From: Verticillium longisporum
Taxonomy: Eukaryota; Ascomycota; Sordariomycetes; Glomerellales; Plectosphaerellaceae
Length of the DNA stretch: 64,000 nt
NCBI GenBank assembly: GCA_019188255.1
Contig: JAETXT010000015.1
Location: 992,001 to 1,056,000, forward strand
Direction: 5' to 3'
The notes beneath the pieces were generated by a model that had not been told where the DNA came from, did no database searches, and saw only the letters and a program-made list of their open reading frames with translations. Position 1 is the first letter of the stretch. The number at the start of each line of letters is the position of its first letter. The position numbers were made by a program, and so were the translations under genes. Positions 10,944 to 21,367 of the stretch are shown here, in pieces.

Positions 10944-13480
10944 CCAGGGTTTTGTATGTCATTGGACCGCGATACAAAGAAATATGCAGTGGCTTTCGAT
11001 CCTCACGGTTTGCTCAACACCAAGCTGAGGTCATGGCGAGAATCACAGGTTCGGCTGGTTTGGATGATTGATGCCTTATTTTGCGATTGCGGTTCAAAAG
11101 TGGTCCGTCGTAGGCTGGTCGCAGATGAGATGGGAAGAGAAAGAGAAGAAGGTGGAGAGAGAGAGAGGAATTGCGTGAAGGGAAAGGGCGAGGTAGAGAG
11201 GAAGGAAGGTTCGGTTCAGAAGGGGGCGTTCGACGAAGAACGTAAGGGGTCTGGGAAGGAAGCTTTCCGGGGCGAGGTACCACCTGGGCTTGGGCTTGAG
11301 CGTCGGGGTTTAGGTCCAAGTGTGTTGACCAAGCAGAAGGTACGGAAAGGTAAGTGAAGGGTGCTGCTACCTTGGCTGGGTTAGGTACTCCAAGTACGCA
11401 GGCAAGACAGGGCAGGCAAGACAGGCAGGCAGGTGAAGGCAAGTACCAAAAGAAGAGGCGCGCCAGACAAGAAGAAGGCAAGTACCCAGGCAAGCCAGGC
11501 AGGGTCGCTAAGGTACTGGGGAATGGGGAATGGATGAATCAGACTGGACCACACCGGACAAATCATCGAAATGAGAACAAGCGTCGTCTTGAATGACATC
11601 TCTAAGCCTGCCCTCCCCCCCGCCCCCGTCACCCAGACTTCTCGGGGGTCCCAGTTCCAATCACGGTGCCGGGTCTACGGCGACAAGACGATGAGGGACA
11701 AAATGGCCAGCGAGAAGGGCCAAGAGAGTCAGGCGTAAGTCGCACCGACGAGAGTAGGCTTCGTCTGGCGCCCCTCCACACCCCCCCCCTTCCACTAGCA
11801 ATGAATCAATTATTGGAATAACAGCAGCAAAAGGCGTCCGGGACCTGACACGGCCTACGGGCTTATCGCAGTGATGGAGGGGCCGATCGCCCGCCGGTGC
11901 TCCAGGATGCGGTAGAAGTCCCATATTGGGGGGATGGGGGGGATGCGCCTTCTAAACGTTCGTCCTTGACGTCTGCTGCACGACTAGCTTTCGCCCGAGT
12001 GAGCCAAACGAGCCAGTGAACCACAGAGCCAGCGAGCCAGTCATCCAGAAGCATTACCGGAGCGGGGTGGTGCTGGTGCAGGGAGCTTGCTGGGCTAGTC
12101 CCTGACATGTGGAGGTACAGAAGTGCCTCTAGCGCAGTGCACGCCGGCTCTCCTGTCGCTGGCTGCCGAAAAGTCAGCCTCTTTGACGCTCGCTCTGCCT
12201 GCTCTCCTTTGGGAGGGGAGAGGGGCAGGCGGTCGACAGGCGGCGGAGGGGGGCTAGGGGGCCCGTGACGGTGGATTCGTCGGAGGCATTGCTAATAATC
12301 GGCCGTGGTTTCGCAGGCCTCACGGCGCCTCAGAGCTGGGTTTCCCAAACGAGCCATACGAGCCAAAAGATAAAGAACGCGCCTAGCGACGCAAGCTTAT
12401 CTTGTCGCATCTGGAGACCTTGTTTCCAGGCCTGTGGCGAGGCGCGTACGAGACAGAAATACATAATGGTCACTGCAACAAGCCGCGCCTGAGGGCTGCC
12501 ATTACGTGAGAGGAAAGGACGACCCTGCCGCATTTCGCCTGGGTTGGCGGCACCTCCAGAAGTTGTAACGTAATGGCCACCCCTGTCGAGTCAGAGGCTG
12601 GGATATCTGCCCATGCTCGCAGCTGCCCTGTCTTGCATTCGCTCTCGTCCTTTGCCTTGGCTGTGCCTTGGCTTTGGGGCGCCCCATTACACAAGTACAA
12701 TAGTACATGTACAGTATCATCCACGAGAGCTCCTTCCTCAAGCGCATCGCGGGCAGGCTACTTGTACATGGCTGGCGTGTCGAGTCGTGTGTGTCTTGTG
12801 TGTGCATGCGTCTGTAAGTACAGCATGCTGCATCTTAGATAGGTAGGTTGTTCGTTGTTGCCCGACTGGTATCAATTCGTAGCGCCAATACCCTCATGAC
12901 GCCATCCTGGCTCCGTGCTGCTTCTTGCCCTGCCTGCTCGCCTGCTCGCCTGCTCACCCGCTCGCTGTCCACCGCTCTGTCGCCTGCCGGCTGCCGCTTG
13001 CCGCCTGTCGCTTGCAATGCGACAACGGAGTTGAGGAACACGGATGCGGGAAGGAGCGAGGGTCAAGGAAATGGCGCAGGACAACACAGGCAGGGACCAC
13101 CCGGCTCACTCCGATATCTCTCGCCCTGGCCCATGCCTCGTCCTCGCGTCCTCGGGGATGGCACGACCGGCGGGACATGACATGACCAAGAGATGCCCAA
13201 GATGGTACTCCAGCCTCGTTCGCCGACATTCTTCCCGAGGGCGAAACAAGCACCACACAACACACAACACACCACACGCGGAGATACAGATACGGATACG
13301 CAGAGATATTTCTACCACCCACAGCCCGCACCCACATTCACGCACGTGAGGTTCACCACTGTTGAGTGGTGGAAACGCGGGGATTGCGCGGGGACGGGGG
13401 CCCTCCAGGCACCCAGGGCAACCAAGGGCTGGTTTGGCTACGAGTCGTCCCAATCAGCCGGATGCCATATCCAATCCTGG

Positions 13481-13546
13481 CCACATCCACGAGAGCCACT
13501 GGCCACACCCAAGAGAGCCACTGGCCACAATCAAGAGAGCCACCAG
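13481..13546. repeat. 22-bp tandem repeat, three copies
   Basis: Units at 13481-13502, 13503-13524 and 13525-13546 share the core CCACAnCCAnGAGAGCCACTGG, the third copy being the most diverged. No protein-coding role is evident. Confidence 0.85.
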
Positions 13547-14617
13547 CCTGCTGGTCTTCGCCAATCTCAACACCAAGTCCTCATCCACGGCCGCTCATCC
13601 CTCAGCCACAGAGCAAAGTTCACGGGCCTCCCCCCACCACCACCATCGTGCATCAGTGCCGTCTGCGCCCGTTGCACCGCATCCAGCACACTCTCACGTA
13701 CGATTGCCTTTATTATGTACATGGCCGCTCACCACTGGGAGATGCAGCACCCCCACCTCCAGAATCGCCCACAAAACCACCCAGCCTGTTCGCTTGTCCG
13801 ACCCGAACCTCAGCCACTTTGTCCACAGCCAGGCCCGACGCGGGGGCGGGGTTCTTGTGCTTGCCAACAACTGCATGGAGAAAATGAAAGGGTTCAGGGG
13901 TCCCATACCTCAGACCACACACATGCATGCACACCTGCGACTGCGAGGAGAGGACCACCTATCGTGAGGTCCTTCGCTGTCAGGCTTGGCGTTGTGCCTT
14001 GACCCTGACCCTTGACCCCGACGATGTACGTCACTTTACCCCAAATCCACCCTGCCCTCGACATGTGCCAGACAGGGTGAACCATCGTGAGGCTCATCGG
14101 CCGACTCACATGGCGCGGGCATGGCTGTCCCGCCTCTGCGGCCCGCCGGCTCATCCTGACACTAGCGCTGAGCCTGCCGACGGCCGCATATCGTGAGTTT
14201 TTCTTCCCTGGCGGCTTGGATCAAGTGGCCCGGCCACCGTCGGCGCCTCATTTGTCAACTGTTGATTCGCGTTTTGGTCAGCTGCGGAACAAGCACAGCG
14301 ATTGCTTTTACCCAACAAATTTCCATGTCGGTCCGGCAATGCATCCCCTGCACCCCAATCTATTACCCAAACCATCCATCAACCTTTGCTGTGTTGTTTA
14401 CCAAATCGCCGAAGCCTCGCGTTCATGGCGGCCCCAGGTGTTCACCAGACTGGCACCAACATGGAAATGGCGGCAGGCCTGTGACTTGGCGTTCTGTTGC
14501 ATAAGCCGGAATACTGTCCTGGGCTGTTAACCGAGCAAAGCTTTCAATTTCGTGATCATGATCTGAGGCTCTAGGGCAGCGTGTGTCTTACCAAGCTTAT
14601 CGCCTGATCAAGCGCTC

Positions 14618-14662
14618 CGTTCCACTCTCTCTCTCTCTCACACACAAGCACACACACAAATA
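14618..14662. repeat. CT/CA microsatellite
   Basis: A run of CT dinucleotides passes into CA dinucleotides in gene-free DNA. Simple repeat with no assigned function. Confidence 0.85.
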
Positions 14663-15073
14663 AGATAATTAGACAGTGTGGGTTTCGGACTGATATCCTC
14701 TCCAGCCATTCATGGTTTCTAGTCCCTGGATTGACTTTATGGGCGCCGTTCTCCGAGGCGCAGGAGCGGAACGAAACCAAGACTGTAATCAAGTCCTGGC
14801 ATCTCGGAGGCGAACGTCACCGCTGCGCGATGAGGAGCCAGTACATGGGAAGCGAATATCACATTCCTGTCGCATCCAGCGGAATTTTGTTGATTCAACA
14901 CCAAACCATCAATACGACATACTATGGCCAACTTGGTTTAGCGATCCTCTCTGGTTAGCAGGAGTTGCATTTTGGAGCAAAAACTGGCCAGCATGCATCA
15001 CATACGTAGCGCGAGTCCAGCAGGCTGTAGGGTTCATAACGTCGTGCTCATTCGTAAACAGCTCAATGACGGA

Positions 15074-17399
15074 CTACTGGAGTATGACCAACTCATCATC
15101 GTCGTCATCGTCGAGCGTGACCATTCTCCTCCCGGCATCCACCGGCAGCGCATCTCCGAGACTCTCACGTCCCGCCTCGCGAATGCCCTTTTCTGTCACA
15201 AACCGCGTCTTCTTCCGTACCGGTTGCCGGTCACTCTCGGGCTGGAATTTCTCCCCCTCCTTCATGCGGCCCAGCTTATCCTTGAGGTTCCCGCCCCAGC
15301 CGAACGCCGCTCCTCGGGCGGTACTGATTGTCGCCGTGGAACCTCCTGCTGTAGATATAGATTGCGAGCTGTCCGGCCGCTTCCGCTTCACGGGACCGAG
15401 GTGGACCGCATCGCGACCCTTGGGCGCTAGTAGACCCAGAGACTTGACATCTAGCTTGACGGGTGCGTCGCTGGCCGTGGACGTGAGCGACGCCGACGAC
15501 CCGGAAGCTGGGATGGCCCTGGCCCTTGCCTCGTCACGCTGCCGGCCCGTCTGCACCATGTAGTCTCTGCCCGCGCCGCTGCCAATCTTGGTCAGCCGGT
15601 CGACAATGTCCCTCTCCTTCTCCTGCGCGACGAGCCGCCGCTTCAGCCCCTCCTTGCGCTCCTGCTTGTCGGCGAACCGATTGGCGCCATCAATGAGCTC
15701 CGCAGGCGTCATGCTCTTGCTGGCGAACCAGTGGCTGTGCGTCGACCGGTCATACGAGCCCGCCTTGGCGGCCTTGTCCGACTTGTCGCGCCCGTCCTTC
15801 CATACCACGTCTTGCGAGCGCAGCCGGTAGCCGCTGCGGTCGTTGGCGCCAAACTCGGCCTTGTTGACCTCCATGCGGTTGTGGCGCGCCCGGCTGATGG
15901 CCTCATTGGTGTGAAACTCGCAGAACTGCGTGCGCTTGATGTTGACCCAGCTGCCGCAGGGATTGCCGTCTTTTTGATCGACTTGCACGAGCCCAGATCG
16001 CGCGCGATGCCGACCTCGATGATGGTGTCTTCGTCCGAGTTGATGACTACGCTGAAGCGGCCGGCGCCGGCGCGGCCCTGCGGCGGCGGCATGATGGTCG
16101 GGTTGAGGATGGCCATGACGGTGCCCTCGCCGATCTTCCAGAAGCGGGTGAAGCCCGAGTTGAAGAGGAACAGCTCGAGCTCGAGCTCCAGGTCGACGAC
16201 GGTGATGACCATGTACTTGCCGCGGTCGGCCTGCTGCACGCCGTTTCTGTCGGGGCGGGGCTGGTGCGCGCGGGGTTCGGAACGTTTGGCGACAATGGCG
16301 AAGAGGACAATGTCCTGTTCGATGTCGGGGAGCTCATAGTCCGGCGCCTTGACCTGCTGACAGAGCTCCTTGATCGTCATGATTTTCTTGCCCGAGAGGT
16401 GACGCGTCAGCATGCTATGTGGGACGATGCGTCTCTTGAGGTGGTAGCTGGAGTAGGGCTCGAACGAGGTGGCTTCCGTCTCAGGCACGTCTTCGGGAGC
16501 TTTCCTTTTCTCCTTGCGCTTAGATGCACCCGGGGCTGCATCACCCATGATCTCTTCGCGGCTGAACTGGGGCGCCTCATCTGGTGGTGGAGGTGGCAGA
16601 TCCACGGCCTTGCTCTTCAGGTCCTCAATCTCCGCCTGGCCGATACCGAACGCTGTGGTCCGTACCTGCCGGATACGCGCCAGCTTGTCGTTTCGGCCAG
16701 ATTCCTCCGTTCGCGCTGCTGACAGACGCTCGTTGAAGCTCATGGGTCGAATGGCCTCAGGGGCACGCTGCGCCGAAGCGCCGTTTGAGCTCGGTGTTTG
16801 CGACCTCTTGAGATACCCCCGAAAGACTGTTGCTGGGGCTGATGGGGCGGCTGGTTGTTTCCGTAGTCTGGATTCATCCGGACGCTCGGCGCTCTCTTGA
16901 GAGATATTGCTCTCGTCGTGCCCTCGATTCCCAGCAACACACGGGGCGACGTTTGCGGCGGGTCTGGCCGTGCCTTGCGCACTGGTGACGCGGGGACTTC
17001 GATGGGGCGTTGAGATGCGGATCGGTGTTCGGCGCCGGTTCTTTTGGGTATTGAGGGCGAGTCCTCGAGCCGTGATGCTGGTCCCGCCTCCGTCTTCCTG
17101 GCCCTTGCGCTCTGGAGCTTCTTCAACTTCAACCGAGCTTGGATTTCCTGGAGCTTGAGTTCCAATGTTTCCTCGTCATCTTCCTCGTCGCCCGTGGCGT
17201 CGTCACCGCCCGCCGTCGCGCCGTCAGATCTTGACGCACCCAAGCCGACAGTCCTTGACTTCTTCAAGGGAGACGGGGAAGGTGATGTTCGGTTGTTCAT
17301 GCGCCGGTATCGTTCGCGGCCGCCGGGGGTGCTGAGGAGGGCTTCGTGCGGGGATCGCGGAGGCCATTGAGGCTCGTCGACGGGGGGAGCTGCAGCCAT
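15074..17399 (-). CDS. MCM10: Replication initiation protein Mcm10 (two one-base frame breaks)
   Basis: Mcm10 binds the CMG helicase, DNA and polymerase alpha and is needed for origin firing and elongation. One exon starting at ATG 17399; about 775 aa once the breaks are bridged. Seen in order: a charged coiled segment (EETLELKLQEIQARLKLKKL), SPRVLLGIEG...ISLKRAPS, then after the first break RPMSFNERLSAART, the OB-fold region (ELCQQVKAPDYELPDIEQD, VITVVDLELELELFLF), the CCCH-type zinc finger (SCKSI...CGSWVN...CEFH), and a basic tail ending in acidic DDDDDDELVILQ. Frame breaks lie at about 16877-16882 and in the T run 15971-15975, the latter inside the zinc finger; each is repaired by one added base, so sequence error is likelier than loss of an essential gene. 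Divergent from rnh202 across a 0.9-kb promoter with two ACGCGT boxes. Confidence 0.9.
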
Positions 17400-17493
17400 G
17401 TCAGTTGAGCCGTCCGACGAAACCTCACTACAGACTGTTGCGACGAACGGGGCGGCATCGCGCTGAGCGCAACGTTTTCAATCGGGGATTGGT

Positions 17494-17536
17494 ATTGTTG
17501 CTGTTGCTGCTGCTGCTGCTGATATTGCTGTTGCTA
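17494..17536. repeat. GTT/GCT trinucleotide microsatellite
   Basis: Imperfect GTTGCT/GCT repeats in the 5' leader region of mcm10, interrupted by one GATATT. It lies 95 bp upstream of the mcm10 start, outside the coding frame. Confidence 0.85.
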
Positions 17537-18037
17537 AGGAAAGGGCCCTGTCCGCGTTCTTCGTCTCCTCTAATAACAAAGTTTGGCAGGCTATAGTACG
17601 ACAGGCATCTCAGTCCCAGTGTCGACCGGGATGGCAGAGCCAACGGAGGCAGGTCTCCGCCGACGAACCTGCGCCAAACGGTTTCGAGATGGATGAACCT
17701 CGTGCTGGGATGGAAGGGGGAGAGATGCAACGAATTGAAGTGGAGAGGCTGGATAACTTGATGATGTACCAAACTTCTTGAAGGAATAGATAAATTGAAG
17801 CAATGCCAGGATCGAAATCGTTATCACACGTCAGAAAAGCCCCGATTGCTCGTCAAGGGTGACGATAAGGATGCGTTGGTCTGGGCTCTGGGAAGGGAGA
17901 TGAAGCAAGTCGGGGGTCCCTCGCCGCTTTGGAGTCGTGGTCATCATGATGGTGTGTGAGAGTGTCTACTGGTGCCTGTGCACTAAAGTAGCGGGCTATA
18001 ATGGGGTCCCTGTTCTGCGCGTCTTCGGACTTGGGGG

Positions 18038-18067
18038 ACGCGTCCCACTTGGCATCCATTAACGCGT
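18038..18067. promoter_or_regulatory. Two MluI cell-cycle boxes (MCB)
   Basis: ACGCGT at 18038-18043 (inside the palindrome GACGCGTC) and at 18062-18067, followed by AACGCGCC at about 18075. ACGCGT is the known MBF site that drives G1/S genes in yeasts. They sit about 240 bp before rnh202 and about 640 bp before mcm10, both S-phase genes. Confidence 0.6.
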
Positions 18068-18300
18068 CTCATGGCCAATAACGCGCCGAGTGAAGCACAG
18101 CGTATACCTGCAACGCCTTGTCCAAGTTCAACCCAGCGGCTGTCGTTGTGCATACCTTTCTTGACGTTGCCTCCAGCTCTTCAATCGTTCCCTCCTGTCC
18201 TCGACCTGCGACCCTCTATTAATCTTGCTCAATACTCTTCATCTTGCCTCCGGCGCTCAGCGGACTTGCAAAAGCACAACCTCACAAACAGATCGCAACA

Positions 18301-19617
18301 ATGGCGAGGACGAGAGCAACAAAGGCGGCTCCAAGCGCAAAGCCCGACACCAGCGAGACCTCAGCGCCAAAAACTCTTTATTCTCTACCCGAAGAAGCGG
18401 CAAACCCGCCCAAGGTGTTCATACTTCCGACAAAGGCCACCAAGGCAGCGCGAATCGTCTCTCTCCTGCATCCACGACACGCAAAACCTAGTCGATATCT
18501 CGTCTGCCCCGAGACGGGCATCTATGAATTCACAAAGATTGCGGCTCCCAAAACCACTCCGCGGAGCTGGCTGATCGAGACAAAACCTGGCAATCTCGAA
18601 GACGGAACCCCAGACGCTGGCGGCTCTCAGCTGCAAGCCCAAATCACCAATGGCGCCGACCTTTTCATCGCGACAGCTTTTGATCCCTTGTTTCTCATGC
18701 TCCCAGCTCTTTTCGGCCCTGCGACAACCAAGGATGATGCGAAGCGCTTGTTTCTGACCAGCGATGACCATTTCGACGCCATCTCCGATTCATCCTCGCA
18801 CCTGTGTGAAGTTCTCAGGTGTCCCAAGACAAGATCACACTTTGAGGCCAGGATGGCCGTGATTTGCGACTCGGTAGATGCCGGAGACGAGAAGATGTTC
18901 CGCGTGAGCGACAAGAAGTTTGTGGATGCCATGATCGGCAAGGCAAAGGCCATGGGCGCAGCGCTTCCTCCCAGCATGGAGGAGAGGTTTGTCAAGAAGC
19001 CGCTCGAGGCCCCTCTCTCACTGCAAAAGAGCAATGCCGCCAAGGTCGAGACGAAGCCAGCAGCCGATGACGTCTCGACGCCGGGCGATTCTACATCGCG
19101 CACCGAGTCTGCAGAGTCTCAAGCCTCTGCGACGACTCTCGAGACATCGGCATCCTTCGCGTCGGAGGCCTCCACTGCGGCCACTTCGGTCAACCAAGAA
19201 GCGACGGAGGACGCTGTGTTGAGCACGGCGAAAGCCCCCGAGGATGTGGTCGCGTTGCAGAAGCTCAGGGTTGCACTGGATTTCATCTGCGCCAGCTACG
19301 CCACGCCGGCCATCACAAGTCGTCTGCAGACGTATCTGCTGGACCCCGCGGTCTCCGGGGTGAATTTTGCGCCCCTGAATGCCTACCTCGAAGAGCTCAC
19401 ACAACTACGCATCGAGGCCGCTTCATCCATGTCGACGTCAAACTACTCCCGCAAGCGACACCTGGATGAGGAGGAGGAAGAAGTGCGTGCTGAGAAGAGG
19501 CGGAAGCTGGAAGACGAGAAGAAGAGGAAGGCCAACCAGAGCCGGGGGGTCAAAAACCTCCAAAAAGTCAACACAACGGGCATGAAGAAGATGAGCGACT
19601 TCTTCAAGAAGAAGTAG
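18301..19617 (+). CDS. RNH202: Ribonuclease H2 subunit B (Rnh202-like)
   Basis: Non-catalytic subunit of the trimeric RNase H2, which removes ribonucleotides and RNA primers from DNA in the nucleus. A single exon of 438 aa, starting at an ATG in ACAATGG context. The N-terminal domain (PPKVFILPTKATKAARIVSLLHP, RYLVCPETGIYEFTKI) and middle (ITNGADLFIATAFDPLFLMLP, HFDAISD) match the RNase H2B fold. A low-complexity Ser/Thr/Ala linker follows, then a helical part (ALDFICASYATPAITSRLQTYL), a Lys/Glu-rich coil and a C-terminal MKKMSDFFKKK that resembles the degenerate PCNA-binding PIP box known in this subunit. It converges on duo1, whose stop is 108 bp away, and is divergent from mcm10. Confidence 0.85.
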   Translation: MARTRATKAAPSAKPDTSETSAPKTLYSLPEEAANPPKVFILPTKATKAARIVSLLHPRHAKPSRYLVCPETGIYEFTKIAAPKTTPRSWLIETKPGNLEDGTPDAGGSQLQAQITNGADLFIATAFDPLFLMLPALFGPATTKDDAKRLFLTSDDHFDAISDSSSHLCEVLRCPKTRSHFEARMAVICDSVDAGDEKMFRVSDKKFVDAMIGKAKAMGAALPPSMEERFVKKPLEAPLSLQKSNAAKVETKPAADDVSTPGDSTSRTESAESQASATTLETSASFASEASTAATSVNQEATEDAVLSTAKAPEDVVALQKLRVALDFICASYATPAITSRLQTYLLDPAVSGVNFAPLNAYLEELTQLRIEAASSMSTSNYSRKRHLDEEEEEVRAEKRRKLEDEKKRKANQSRGVKNLQKVNTTGMKKMSDFFKKK

Positions 19618-19724
19618 AACTGCAGGAAGAAACATATTCTTTTGGGGTATCCCGTACAAAATCACACAAAAATGCGCAAAGCCCAGCAGCTCCCCTCCCA
19701 CTGCCTTCCTCTTCGGTCACAACG

Positions 19725-20479
19725 CTACGTCGTGCCCCGTCCGCGGGATCCGGCCCGCGTACTTGTGCTCGAGGCGCCCCTGCCGATCCTGCTCCCTGTG
19801 GTTCCTGAGATGCTGGAGCCGCGGGTGTGCAAGGTGCCACGCGTGCCGCGAGACCTGACCCGTGCTGGAGCGCGACCTCGCACGCTGGGCGTCCGGCCGA
19901 TCGTCGGCCTCGTGCGTTCGGCCTCTTCCTCCTCGCGCTTGCGACGGGCGGCTTCTCGCCTGCGCTCGTCTTCGGCCGCCTTGCGCTCGGCGGCCTGCTG
20001 CTTCTGGAGCGCCTCGGCCTCCATCTCCTGCATGTCCTGTGTGGCGCCGCGCCACTCGGGGTTGAGGATGAGGCGCTGGTTGTGCTCGGTCTGTGACAGG
20101 ATACGAGTCCAGGTGTTGAGGAGGGTTGAAGCATTGCCGACGGTATGGGAGACGGTCTGGAGAGGGAAGAAGAGAAGAAGGTCAGCTCAAGGGTCTTTCT
20201 GACTCGACGGTCGGCGCCACATACGCCCATGTTGCTCTTGGCCTTCTCGAGCGTGCTTATGATGCCTTCGATCGAGGCGTTGATGTTGCGCACGCCCTCC
20301 AACTCTTTGCGCAAAACGGCGTCTCGGTCGTATTCGTCGGTGTCTTGGTTGGCAGGTGTCCGGGGCACTGGCGTTTTGGGTGTCTTGGGCGTCCTGGGGG
20401 TCTTGGGTCGCTCGGCGGGCTCGTTCTGGTCTGGAGACGCCCAGATGTCGGTTGTCGAATCGTCAAGGGGGTCTGACAT
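19725..20479 (-). CDS. DUO1: DASH complex subunit Duo1
   Basis: Duo1 is part of the DASH/Dam1 ring that couples kinetochores to spindle microtubules in fungi. Exon 1 20479-20225, exon 2 20156-19725 (68-bp intron, GTATGT...CCAG); 228 aa. Start: first ATG of the frame (MSDPLDDSTTDIW). A Pro/Thr-rich, CDK-like stretch (TPRTPKTPKTPVPRTP) precedes the conserved Duo1 core: LEGVRNINASIEGIISTLEKAKSN, then TVSHTVGNASTLLNTW and RILSQTEHNQRLILNPEW. A long Glu/Arg/Ala coiled coil and a basic Arg/Gly/Ser/Thr tail follow. Length and order fit the family. Its promoter, shared with the next gene, carries MCB-like elements, in keeping with a mitotic role. Confidence 0.9.
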
Positions 20480-21367
20480 GGTGTGCTCGAACTCAGGGTA
20501 GTTTCGATCAGGTGTCAACGGCCAGCCGGGAAATGGTAGGGTTCGAGGCCGATGACCAGAATGTCGAGATACCTTGTTACAGGGATGGCAGTGACGTTCT
20601 GTTTGTTTTGTTGCGACAGGTACCGATTGACTAACCTTACCTCGCTTTACTGACTGTCAGGGGTTTGAAGGTGGGATGGCTAGTGAGGGGTCGCACAGGT
20701 AGAAGTGTGCGCACGGGGCATTGCAGTCCAAACGCGAAAATGACACGCGTCGACGCGGTGGCAGGGTGGACCCGCTTCGGTTTTAATGAGAAATGGGGCT
20801 GGTTAATGAGTTAATGAGGGAGGCTGGGGGGATCCACCAGCCACCTGTCTACGTTCTGTGTGTCTGTCTGCACCCATCAATGTCAAAGTCCCCTGGCGCC
20901 ATGTTGTTCCGCTCGTCCAATCCTGCATTCCATTCCATTCCCACAACCCACCTCGTAACCACCCAGCAACAACCCAGACCAACATCATTGTCACCTCAAC
21001 ATCGCTCGACAACACCGACAAGTTTCAATTTCCACCGCTTTGTGCTCATCGTGCTCGACACCTCGGATTTTCAATATCGATATTCATAATCTGGTGTGCC
21101 TTTCGCATCCTTCAACGCCCCATACGCGCTCACCGATTCCACTCGAAGCGGCTCGTTGATCCCCGCCGACGCCATCCCTTGGAAAACTCGGAGGCCATCC
21201 ACAACTGTGACGGGAGACCAAAATCGACATCGAACGCACTCCCACTTGGACATTGCACGCACAGTGCACTTGACGAGGAAGGAAGGCCCAACATCGGCGC
21301 CCACAAAGGAACAAAAATAGCCCATTCATCCGCGACTGCCTCCCAAGGCTAGTCAACACCCGCAACC
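20480..21367. other. Divergent promoter between duo1 and the S/T-P-rich gene
   Basis: 888 bp with no gene recognised. The half nearest duo1 holds MCB-type elements; the half nearest the other gene is CA/pyrimidine-rich, like fungal leaders. Confidence 0.65.
20732..20750. promoter_or_regulatory. MCB/SCB-type elements (ACGCGAAA and ACGCGT)
   Basis: ACGCGAAA at 20732-20739 and ACGCGT at 20745-20750, about 260 bp upstream of duo1 and 620 bp upstream of the divergent gene. Both match yeast MBF/SBF-type G1/S sites; use here is inferred. Confidence 0.5.

Larger units (their letters stand above)
9998..15073. other. 5-kb gene-free region upstream of the Zn2Cys6 gene
   Basis: No gene could be supported on either strand. 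Long open frames (for example 13193-14002) have simple, Pro/His/Arg-rich composition and no family signature. The part next to the regulator (10.0-11.0 kb) carries GATA motifs. 11.4-11.5 kb is a run of GGCAGGCAAGACAGGC-like imperfect repeats, 13.48-13.55 kb is a 22-bp tandem repeat, and 14.62-14.66 kb is a CT/CA microsatellite. It could hold a long 5' leader, regulatory DNA or a noncoding transcript. Confidence 0.45.
17400..18300. other. Divergent promoter between mcm10 and rnh202
   Basis: Shared 901-bp upstream region. It contains a GCT/GTT trinucleotide tract near the mcm10 start and two ACGCGT boxes nearer rnh202. No gene is recognised inside it. Confidence 0.7.

Noticed and set aside
13481..13546. 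CRISPR-like repeat
   Set aside because: Units are directly adjacent with no spacers, and the DNA is eukaryotic; it is a minisatellite.
13193..14002. 269-codon + strand frame in the gene-free region
   Set aside because: Pro/His/Arg-rich simple sequence spanning a tandem repeat; no domain and no plausible splice neighbours.
20541..20551. GGTTCGAGGCC as a tRNA B box
   Set aside because: No matching A box or cloverleaf arms upstream; no tRNA found elsewhere in the window either.
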